64,000 bases of DNA, taken from the NCBI RefSeq assembly GCF_023195915.1, contig NZ_JALPRP010000001.1, forward strand, positions 992,001 to 1,056,000, read 5' to 3'. The stretch comes from Methanoculleus sp. 7T (lineage in GTDB: Archaea > Halobacteriota > Methanomicrobia > Methanomicrobiales > Methanoculleaceae). Below the pieces are notes generated by a model, which worked only from the letters and a program-made list of their open reading frames with translations, did no database searches and was not told the origin of the DNA. Within the stretch, counting starts at the first letter, position 1, and each line of letters starts with the position of its first letter. A program made the translations under genes and the position numbers. Shown one piece after another: positions 43,597 through 50,792 of this stretch.

Positions 43597-44976
43597 ATGC
43601 CGCACGATGGCAGCCCGGTGCCGGGCCGGAGACCAGACATCTGGCTTCCCGTACTGCTGGGCACATCAGTCCTCACGCTGACCCTCGCGGCATACGGCCT
43701 CTCGCATGGCCTCACGGAGACCTTCCCGCACCTCTTCTACATCCCGATCATCCTTGCAATCTACCGTTACGAGCGAGACGGGTTCTACTTCTCTCTGCTG
43801 CTCGCATCGCTCTACATCGGGATGGTCTACCTCTTCGTCTCCCCCGAGATCGCCCTTCTCACCCAGGGGACGGTCCAGTTCGTCACCCTGGTCGGGATCG
43901 CCGCGATCATCTTCTACCTCGTCAGCCATCTTCGAGACCGAGAGGAGAGGTATCACAGCATCTTCCGGAACTCCCAGGCCGGCGTCATCCTCATCAACCG
44001 GAGGAACCTCCGTATCTTGGAGGCGAACCGGCGCGCCGCGGAGATCCTCGAGTGCGGCCCCGGCGACCTCGACGGCACCCCGCTGAGGTTGTTCTGGAAG
44101 GATGGGGCGGAGGTCGAGGTATTCCTCGGGAGACTGGAAGAGGACGGTGCGGTCTCCGACCACGCAGCGACGTTCACCAGCGCCCGGGGGGTGCGCCGGC
44201 ACGTCGTGATCTCCGCAGGGGCCCTCTCCGGGGACGATGCGGTCTGCACCGTCGTCGATGTCACGGAACGGCGGAGGACGGAGCTCCTGCTCCGGAGCGC
44301 GGCGGAGCTCTCCGGGATGCTGGTGCGTGAGCGGGACGCCCACAGCCTGCTCCGGAAGGCCTGCGCGAACTTGGGCGGGATGCGGGAGGGGCTCGTCGTC
44401 GGCGTATGGCAGGGGAGAGGTGAGAGGATCGCCCCGTTCGCGATCTCGGACGAGAACTACCTGCACCTCTTCTCCGACCGGTCGATGAGCAGACTCATCC
44501 GGCGGGCCTACGAGACGAGAGAGATTGTCTCCCTAGAGGCCCTAGGGGCCGGCGGGATAACCTCTGGATCGGCGTCGTTCGGGGACTTCCGTGCGATACC
44601 CATGATGGCGGGGAGCGACGTCCTGGGTGTCCTTGCCGTCGCCCACACCTCAGACGACCGGCTGAACGACGAGGAGGTCGGTCTGCTCACGGCGCTCGCA
44701 AACGACCTCGCCTCCACCTTGAGGCTCTCGGAACTCGAGGATGAAAAACGGGAGGCCTACGCCCAGATCGACAAGAACATCGAGCAGTTCGCCATCCTCG
44801 GCGACCACATCAGGAACCCGCTGCAGGTGATCGTGGGGCTTGCCTGTATGGAGGAGAACCGCTCCGCAGAGAAGATCCTCGAACAGGTCTACACCATCCA
44901 CGGCATCGTCGGCAGGCTCGACTCGGGATGGATAGAGTCGGCGGCGATCCGGGACTACCTCAGGCGCCACCCCTGA
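43597..44976 (+). CDS. Membrane PAS-GAF sensor lacking a kinase ATPase domain
   Basis: 459 residues: three or four N-terminal membrane helices (residues about 15-108), a PAS domain (EERYHSIFRNSQAGVILIN onward, to about 230), a GAF domain (about 240-385) and a C-terminal helix ILGDHIRNPLQVIVG resembling the phospho-acceptor H-box. There is no HATPase_c domain with N, G1 and G2 boxes, so it cannot autophosphorylate alone. A TATA-like CTTTATAGC lies 30 bases upstream, giving a short leader. Signal unknown; no response regulator adjacent. Confidence 0.85.
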   Translation: MPHDGSPVPGRRPDIWLPVLLGTSVLTLTLAAYGLSHGLTETFPHLFYIPIILAIYRYERDGFYFSLLLASLYIGMVYLFVSPEIALLTQGTVQFVTLVGIAAIIFYLVSHLRDREERYHSIFRNSQAGVILINRRNLRILEANRRAAEILECGPGDLDGTPLRLFWKDGAEVEVFLGRLEEDGAVSDHAATFTSARGVRRHVVISAGALSGDDAVCTVVDVTERRRTELLLRSAAELSGMLVRERDAHSLLRKACANLGGMREGLVVGVWQGRGERIAPFAISDENYLHLFSDRSMSRLIRRAYETREIVSLEALGAGGITSGSASFGDFRAIPMMAGSDVLGVLAVAHTSDDRLNDEEVGLLTALANDLASTLRLSELEDEKREAYAQIDKNIEQFAILGDHIRNPLQVIVGLACMEENRSAEKILEQVYTIHGIVGRLDSGWIESAAIRDYLRRHP

Positions 44977-45057
44977 CCGGCGCCGGACCGCCCGCCGCGG
45001 CGCTCCTCCGGCCCGAAGAAGAACCTTTTTTATCCTCCCGGGAAGAGGGATCAAGCA

Positions 45058-45405
45058 ATGGATCTCTTGTCAGAACCGATCAGCCCGGATGTCGCGGACA
45101 CGGCACCCCTGACCCGACGGGAGATCGTCGACCTCCTGCCGGAGGTTCCGGGATGGTCTCTGGAAGACGGGCGCTTGGTCGCCCGGTTTGCCTGTAAGGG
45201 GTTTTGCGACGCCGTAACATTCCTCCGAGAGATTGTCGAGTTCGCAAAACAGGAGAACCACTTCCCGGACATCGGCATCCGCGAGAACCGGGTCGTCGAC
45301 GTCGCGTGGTACACCTACGCCATCGGGGGACTGTCGATGAACGACTTTATCATGGCCGCACGGCTCTCCGAGTGGCTCCGGTGCCGGCAGGGTGGGGTTC
45401 TCTAG
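45058..45405 (+). CDS. Pterin-4a-carbinolamine dehydratase-like protein
   Basis: 115 residues of the PCD/DCoH family. The central EIVEFAKQENHFPDIGIRENRV carries the conserved His-Phe-Pro of the active site, and the C-terminal GGLSMNDFIMAARL matches the family's TLNDI helix. Archaea lack aromatic hydroxylases of the usual kind, so the substrate is uncertain; a pterin role is family-based. GAAGAGGGAT precedes the ATG. Confidence 0.88.
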   Translation: MDLLSEPISPDVADTAPLTRREIVDLLPEVPGWSLEDGRLVARFACKGFCDAVTFLREIVEFAKQENHFPDIGIRENRVVDVAWYTYAIGGLSMNDFIMAARLSEWLRCRQGGVL

Positions 45406-45548
45406 TGCCCAATGATGGCTAATACTCCCAGGCACCCAAGGTCGCCTTGCACAGAAAACCCCGATTGCTACTCTCCCCTTCGCACGAGTCGGCTGTACGG
45501 GATGCTGACGGGCCTCACGCGAAGTTCGGTGATCGGCGGCCCGATGCC

Positions 45549-45965
45549 CTACCCGGTCCCGAAGGCCCGCATGACTCTCGACCGGACGGCCTCTCTCGGG
45601 AGCGCGCCGACCACCCGGTCGACGAGCATGCCGTTTGCGAAGAACAGGAGCGTCGGTATCGCCGTTACACTGAAACCCGCCGCGATCTGAGGGTTGAGAT
45701 CGACGTTGCACTTGCCGAAGGTCACCCTGCCGGAGAACTCACGCGCAAGGTCCTCGATGACCGGAGCCACCATCCGGCAGGGTCCGCACCACTCCGCCCA
45801 GACGTCGACGATCAGGAAAGGATGCTTCTGTACGATCTCCTGAAACGTGTCGTCGGCGATCTCGATAACCCCGCCTTTATTGCCGAGGAGCCCGGCCTCA
45901 AGCTCCCGGAGGCGCTCCTCCCGGAGCCGCTGCAGGTCGTCGTCCATGGGTCTCTTCTCATCCAT
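45549..45965 (-). CDS. Thioredoxin
   Basis: 138 residues with the redox site WAEWCGPC (residues 57-63), cis-Pro in TAIPTLLFF and normal thioredoxin strands. An N-terminal charged helical extension of about 35 residues (DDDLQRLREERLRELE) precedes the fold. ATTATTAATAGG near 45990-46000 is TATA-like and puts the transcript start close to the ATG at 45965; a second ATG at 45947 is possible. Cytoplasmic disulfide reductase. Confidence 0.95.
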   Translation of the reverse strand: MDEKRPMDDDLQRLREERLRELEAGLLGNKGGVIEIADDTFQEIVQKHPFLIVDVWAEWCGPCRMVAPVIEDLAREFSGRVTFGKCNVDLNPQIAAGFSVTAIPTLLFFANGMLVDRVVGALPREAVRSRVMRAFGTG

Positions 45966-46031
45966 ACAGCGGGAGTATGCTGCCCGCCCCTATTAATAAT
46001 TGGGTGGGAGGCGGCGGCCCGACCCGTGAAA

Positions 46032-46041
46032 AAGTATATAA
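46032..46041 (+). promoter_or_regulatory. TATA box for initiator tRNA
   Basis: AAGTATATAA about 40 bases before the mature 5' end, which leaves a short leader for RNase P. A second TATATA at 46059-46064 is too close to the tRNA to start it. Confidence 0.5.
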
Positions 46042-46078
46042 CCTCAGACAAACAATGGTATATACCTCACAGGTAGGA

Positions 46079-46153
46079 AGCGAGGTGGGGTAGTCAGGAA
46101 ATCCCGGCGGGCTCATAACCCGTAGACCGATGGTTCAAATCCATCCCTCGCTA
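46079..46153 (+). tRNA. Initiator tRNA-Met (CAU)
   Basis: Acceptor AGCGAGG pairs with CCTCGCT, discriminator A. The anticodon arm CGGG-CTCATAA-CCCG has anticodon CAT and the three consecutive G-C pairs that mark initiator tRNAs; the first pair A-U also fits archaeal initiators. T arm GATGG-TTCAAAT-CCATC is intact. No intron and no encoded CCA. Confidence 0.92.
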
Positions 46154-46934
46154 TGTTCTTCTTTCCGACGTTTTTGCGCACCGTTCTTTACCATACTTCC
46201 CGCCGTTGCTCCTCAAAAACAATCCCACCCGGAACCAGGCGCACTCTCGGAAAATAAGTCCGAATCCGACCCTAATCTTCGCGCGTAGCGGTTCGGAGAT
46301 CCGGCGTTTGAGGATCAAAAACCCAAAACTCCCAAAAAAGGGCTTTGTTGAATTCCTACCTGTTGGCTCTCAATAGTCGCACTCATGAGGCACTCCGGTA
46401 CACAGCTTTCCACCGGCCTGCGCACCTTACGGTGCTCGAACTCTGTTCCTAGGGGAACATCGCACTGCGCACCTTACGGTGCTCGAACTCCGGACATGCC
46501 GTCCGTCGTTTATCCCGATGACTGCCCCCGCCCCGCAAGGGGCGGGAACGCCTGTCCTATGGACAGGCGTTTGAGCACCGCCCAGGTGCGATTCATCGAC
46601 CGAAGGGAGCGTGAGAAGACCGAAGGTCTTCGATGACGACTTCCCCGAAGGGGAAGGAGTCCAAACACCGCAGGTGTGAGTGAGGAGCGCAAAGCGCGGG
46701 GAGGTGTGGTTGCGGGCACCGCCTTGCAAGAGACAGGGGAGGGGGCTTGCCCCCTCCCCGTCAGCCCCACCCCCAAGCGCGATACCCCACAGTCCAGTGT
46801 CCGGGGATAAACCAGAGGACAGAACTGGGGAAGAACTGGGTCCAGCACCACCCTCATTGGAGCAGGGAAGGACCGGAACAGGATTTCAACAGAGCCCAAA
46901 AGAGAGATGACCTTAAGGCCCGCACCCGGGGGCC
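46154..46934 (-). repeat. Non-coding region with an inverted copy of the modular repeat
   Basis: 781 bases without a credible gene, again between convergent transcripts (tRNA and purF). On the minus strand a unit runs from about 46830 to 46380: it opens with ACACTGGACTGTGGGGTATC, has the CCCCTCCCC/GGGGAGGGG palindrome and TGTCTCTTGCAA, then GCGCTTTGCGC, TTCCCCTTCGGGGAA, GACCTTCGGTC, a CGCCTGTCC/GGACAGGCG hairpin, GGGGCGGGGGCAGT, and two copies of GAGCACCGTAAGGTGC. Most modules match the 9.4-10.9 kb array; the hairpin fillers differ. Confidence 0.75.
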
Positions 46935-48371
46935 TTACGTCTGCTGCTTCCCGGCCCTGAAGGTCGAGAGGTCGGACTGGTGGGTGCCAGCCACGTAGTC
47001 CACGACGCAGTGGCAACTCTTCTCCCCGTTGATGTCGACCGGGTAACACCCGGTCAGGCACCCGGTGCAGAGGTTCCGCTCGTCGCACCCGATCGCCTCC
47101 ACGAGGGCCTTGAGCGGGATGTAGGTGAGCGACGTTGCGGCGATGCTCTCCCGTACCGCCTCGACCTCTTTGCCGCTCGCGATCAGTTCCGCACGGGTAG
47201 GCATATCCACCCCGAGGTAGCAGGGGGCGACGATCGGCGGGGAGCCGACCCGGACATGGATCTCTTTCGCTCCCGCCTCCCGGATCATGTTCACGATCCG
47301 GCGGGACGTTGTTCCCCGCACGATACTGTCATCGACGAGGACCACCCTCTTGTCCTTGAGGTTCCCGCGGACGGTGTTGAGTTTGATCCTGACCGCCCGT
47401 TCCCGCTGCTGCTGGGTCGGCATGATGAACGTCCGTCCCATGTAGCGGTTCTTCATCAGCCCCTCGACGAACGGGATGCCGGACCGCTCGGCGTAGCCGG
47501 CGGCGTAGGCTATCCCCGAGTCGGGGACGGGGCAGACCGTATCCGCCTCGATTGGGGCGGCATCGTAGAGTTGCTGCCCGATCCGGCGCCGCACGTCGTA
47601 GACCAGCGTCCCGTCGATGACCGAGTCAGCGCGGGCGAAGTAGATGTACTCGAAGATGCAGTGCGCCGTCCGGTTCGCGGTCGCGATCTGGACCGACGAG
47701 AGCCCGTTCTCATCGATGCGGACGAGTTCTCCCGGCCGGACGTCCCGAACGAACGTGCCGTCCAACGCATCGATCGCCACGCTCTCCGAGGCGATGATGT
47801 AGCCTTGGTCGATCCTCCCGATACAGAGCGGCTTGATGCCGAGCGGGTCGCGGAAAGCATAGACAGTGTCGTTTAAGAGTGCGACGGCGGCATAGGAGCC
47901 CCGGAGCCGCCGCATGCAGAGCCTGACGGCATCCTCCATGCTCTTTGAGGTCCGAAGGGCCTCGGCGATGATGTTCCCGATGATCTCGGTATCGGTCGTG
48001 GTGCAGAAGATCTGCCCCCTGCGCTCGTACTCCTCCCGGAGTTCGGCGGTGTTGACCAGGTTGCCGTTGTGGGCGATCGAGAGGTCGAGCCCCCGATACC
48101 GGAAGTTGAACGGCTGGACATTCTCCGGAACCTTCGACCCGGTCGTCGGGTAGCGGACATGCCCGATGCCGACGTTGCCTCGCAGTCCCTGGAGAATGTG
48201 GCTGTTGAAGACCTCGGCAACGAGCCCTTGGGCCTTGTGGGTGTACAGGGTCGTGCCTTCAAAAGTAGAGATCCCCGCGCTCTCCTGCCCACGGTGCTGG
48301 AGAGCGTACAGGGCATAGTACAGCGGAAATGAGACACCGCCAGCATCGACGATGCCAACGATACCACACAT
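46935..48371 (-). CDS. purF: Amidophosphoribosyltransferase
   Basis: First committed enzyme of purine synthesis: PRPP plus glutamine to phosphoribosylamine. 478 residues beginning MCGIVGIVD, so the catalytic Cys2 is exposed by Met removal with no propeptide. Glutaminase region ALQHRGQESAGIST and HNGNLVN; PRPP loop VVLVDDSIVRGTTSRRIV. The C-terminal CDERNLCTGCLTGCYP is Cys-rich and probably binds a [4Fe-4S] cluster as in the Bacillus enzyme. Third gene of an LSm-L37e-purF operon. Confidence 0.96.
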   Translation of the reverse strand: MCGIVGIVDAGGVSFPLYYALYALQHRGQESAGISTFEGTTLYTHKAQGLVAEVFNSHILQGLRGNVGIGHVRYPTTGSKVPENVQPFNFRYRGLDLSIAHNGNLVNTAELREEYERRGQIFCTTTDTEIIGNIIAEALRTSKSMEDAVRLCMRRLRGSYAAVALLNDTVYAFRDPLGIKPLCIGRIDQGYIIASESVAIDALDGTFVRDVRPGELVRIDENGLSSVQIATANRTAHCIFEYIYFARADSVIDGTLVYDVRRRIGQQLYDAAPIEADTVCPVPDSGIAYAAGYAERSGIPFVEGLMKNRYMGRTFIMPTQQQRERAVRIKLNTVRGNLKDKRVVLVDDSIVRGTTSRRIVNMIREAGAKEIHVRVGSPPIVAPCYLGVDMPTRAELIASGKEVEAVRESIAATSLTYIPLKALVEAIGCDERNLCTGCLTGCYPVDINGEKSCHCVVDYVAGTHQSDLSTFRAGKQQT

Positions 48372-48380
48372 GATACAGCT

Positions 48381-48563
48381 CTAATGCGTCGGTACCTTAG
48401 CTTTCTTCTCAGTCCAGCGGTAACTGCGCATTCTCCGGCTTCTGCCGAAGCCGCAGGCCGCACAGACCTTGTGCTGTGCGTGGAACGAGATCTTGCCGCA
48501 ACGCCTGCAGGCGATGTGGGTACGCTTCTGCCGCTTGCCCATCGAGGGTGTGCCTTTTGACAT
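48381..48563 (-). CDS. rpl37e: Ribosomal protein L37e
   Basis: 60-residue zinc-binding large-subunit protein. Starts [20 protein letters not shown]; zinc knuckles CRRCG and CAACGFG, then the basic tail [11 protein letters not shown]-like. Length and motifs are exactly those of archaeal L37e. Lies nine bases before purF and 14 after the LSm gene. Confidence 0.97.
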   Translation of the reverse strand: MSKGTPSMGKRQKRTHIACRRCGKISFHAQHKVCAACGFGRSRRMRSYRWTEKKAKVPTH

Positions 48564-48577
48564 TCTATCTCACCTAC

Positions 48578-48814
<237 letters not shown>

Positions 48815-48915
48815 CTATGCCGTCCTTTCTGGAGTAATATATTTGAGTGAGGAAGCTACTTAAATATAACCGCGCTGCTCTGAAAAGACATCTGTTCCCA
48901 TGAGGTATGGATTCA

Positions 48916-49413
48916 ATGCCGAAGATCACTGTAAAGAAACGTCACGTCATCAGAAAATCACAGATCGCCGAACTTTTAGGCCGGCTCGCCGATGAGATCG
49001 GAGCGTCGGCCGAACTCTTCCGGTCGGACCGGATCGAGCGGGTGGATACGGACGCTCCCGTCGGGATCTACCTCGTCGACAAAAAACCGCTCCTGATGAC
49101 CACCGATACTTGGACCTTCCCAACCCTGCGGGGCCTGATCGAGCACCCGATCCCCGAGCGGCGGGTGGTGGTCGATGCGGGCGCGGTCAAGTTCGTCGCA
49201 AACGGCGCGGATGCCATGCGCCCCGGGATCATCTCGATATCGCCCGATATCCGCGCCGGCTCCCCGGTGCAGGTCGTCGAGGAGCGCTACGGCAAACCGC
49301 TCGCCGTAGGGGTCGCACTGCTCGATGCCGCCGATATGGAGCGGCAAGAGAAGGGAAAGTCGGTCAAGAGCATCCACTACGTCGGCGACGATATCTGGAA
49401 CCTCGAGATCTGA
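48916..49413 (+). CDS. PUA-domain RNA-binding protein
   Basis: 165 residues. The N-terminal 70 residues (KITVKKRHVIRKSQIAELL) resemble the pre-PUA region of archaeal MCT-1/Tma20-like proteins, and the PUA domain follows with VVVDAGAVKFVANGADAMRPGI and VGVALLDAADM. Likely binds tRNA, rRNA or the small subunit. I prefer ATG 48916, nine bases after GAGGT, over ATG 48907 which touches it. TATA-like CTTAAATATAAC at about 48859-48870. Confidence 0.85.
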   Translation: MPKITVKKRHVIRKSQIAELLGRLADEIGASAELFRSDRIERVDTDAPVGIYLVDKKPLLMTTDTWTFPTLRGLIEHPIPERRVVVDAGAVKFVANGADAMRPGIISISPDIRAGSPVQVVEERYGKPLAVGVALLDAADMERQEKGKSVKSIHYVGDDIWNLEI

Positions 49414-49463
49414 TACGGAGATTAAAAGATACTATTAAATAAAATTCTTTCCTCATTTTTCCT

Positions 49464-49841
49464 ATGGTTAAAAAGCTCTTTGACAGCATTCTCGGTAAAA
49501 GTTCCGTTAAAAACGAAGACGAATACATGGAACTCGATCTCGCTTCCTACGAGGGATCGACCGACGAAGAACCGGCATCCATGTATATCAAGATCGCCAC
49601 CATCGCCGACCTCAAGGATACCCCCCGCGTCAAAGACGAGGTCTACAACGGCAACATCGTCATCGTCGACATCGGGCGGCTGAAGATGGACAAGGTGACC
49701 TTCGAGCGGGTCTTAAAAGACCTCCGCGACGTGGCGAAAGACGTGAACGGAGACATCGTCGGCCTTGGGGAGCAGAAATACGTCATCGTGACCCCCATGT
49801 CCGTCAAGGTCTCCCGCGAGAAGATCGGCGGTGGCCTGTAG
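49464..49841 (+). CDS. sepF: Cell division protein SepF
   Basis: Archaeal SepF anchors FtsZ to the membrane. 125 residues: an N-terminal amphipathic membrane-binding helix MVKKLFDSILGK, a short acidic linker, then the SepF core KIATIADLKDTPRVKDEVYNG, VIVDIGRLKMDK and DVNGDIVGLGEQKYVIVTP. TATA-like CTATTAAATAAA at about 49431-49442. Its stop overlaps the GTG of the next gene. Confidence 0.94.
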   Translation: MVKKLFDSILGKSSVKNEDEYMELDLASYEGSTDEEPASMYIKIATIADLKDTPRVKDEVYNGNIVIVDIGRLKMDKVTFERVLKDLRDVAKDVNGDIVGLGEQKYVIVTPMSVKVSREKIGGGL

Positions 49842-50368
49842 TGCGGGAGTCGTATCAGGGGACCTGTCCCGCGTGCGGGGGCGAGATCCAGATCGTCCAT
49901 CACCGCCTTGAGATCCCCCACTTCTCCGATCTCCTCCTCGTCTCGATCGCCTGCGACGCCTGCGGCTACCGGCACACCGACACCATCATCCTCGGGGAGG
50001 GCGACCCGGTCCGGTGGACGGTGCGGGTCGAGGAGCCGGGCGACCTCTCCATCAGGGTGGTCCGGAGCACGACGGGGACGATCAAGGTCCCGGAACTCGG
50101 TCTCGCGGTCGAGCCCGGAACCGCCTGCGAGGGGTTCGTCACCAATATCGAGGGGGTCCTCTCCCGCTTCGAGCGGGCGGTGGAGAGCATCCTCGCAAAC
50201 CCCGAGAGCGACGATCTGCGTGCGGCCGCACTCCGGATGCAGGAGAAACTCGCCGACGCACGGGAGGTGGCCTTCCCGTTCACGGTCGTTCTCGAAGACC
50301 CCTCGGGGAACAGCGCGCTCATCAGCGAGAAGGCCGAAAAGATGCTCCTCGAACAGAGCGAGACTTGA
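49841..50368 (+). CDS. ZPR1-type zinc finger protein
   Basis: 175 residues with one ZPR1 unit: zinc finger CPACGGEIQIVHHRLEIP...CDACGYRHTDT followed by the beta-helical domain with RVVRSTTGTIKVPELGL and EGFVTNIEGVLSRFE. Eukaryotic ZPR1 has two such units and aids translation-factor folding; archaeal ones have one. GTG start overlaps the sepF stop by one base, so both share a transcript. Confidence 0.92.
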   Translation: MRESYQGTCPACGGEIQIVHHRLEIPHFSDLLLVSIACDACGYRHTDTIILGEGDPVRWTVRVEEPGDLSIRVVRSTTGTIKVPELGLAVEPGTACEGFVTNIEGVLSRFERAVESILANPESDDLRAAALRMQEKLADAREVAFPFTVVLEDPSGNSALISEKAEKMLLEQSET

Positions 50369-50446
50369 TATCTCTTTTTTTCCTCACCCCCGGGTAAACC
50401 TAAAATAGAACCACCCCCCATACGCGACGCCGTGAGGTGAATGGAA

Positions 50447-50683
50447 ATGGCACGAACGATATCTGTGCTGAAATGGGAGAGCGAACAGGACGTCGATAAC
50501 GCCGTCCGCGACATCAGATCAGAGATGGAGCGGCGCGGCGGGCTCACCAAGGAGACCGAACGGGCGATGCAACACTCGTTCTTGGTGGCCGATCCCGACC
50601 TCACGAACTACTTCCTGCGGACGGTCAGGGAGCAGGTTCCCGAGGCGCTGCGCTACTTCCAGGAGCGCGGCGGCGGGGCGTGA
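50447..50683 (+). CDS. Conserved small hypothetical protein, about 78 aa
   Basis: Soluble helical protein (MARTISVLKWESEQDVDNAV onward) with many charged residues and no Cys or membrane helix; predicted three helices. GAGGTGA lies six to eight bases before ATG 50447, which is preferred to ATG 50441 that abuts it. Family not recognised. Codon use matches the core genome. Confidence 0.65.
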   Translation: MARTISVLKWESEQDVDNAVRDIRSEMERRGGLTKETERAMQHSFLVADPDLTNYFLRTVREQVPEALRYFQERGGGA

Positions 50684-50792
50684 GGGGAAGCGACGGCCCG
50701 TAAGACTGCGAGTGCGAGCGCTGTGGACCTGCAAATAGCGCCGCATGGGCACCCGAAACTCAAAAATCAGAAGGCGAGGGGGACCCCCGCGG

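Noticed and set aside
46510-47088. Open frame of 192 codons on the minus strand
   Set aside because: It covers the repeat copy and the 3' end of purF in another frame; composition follows the hairpins.
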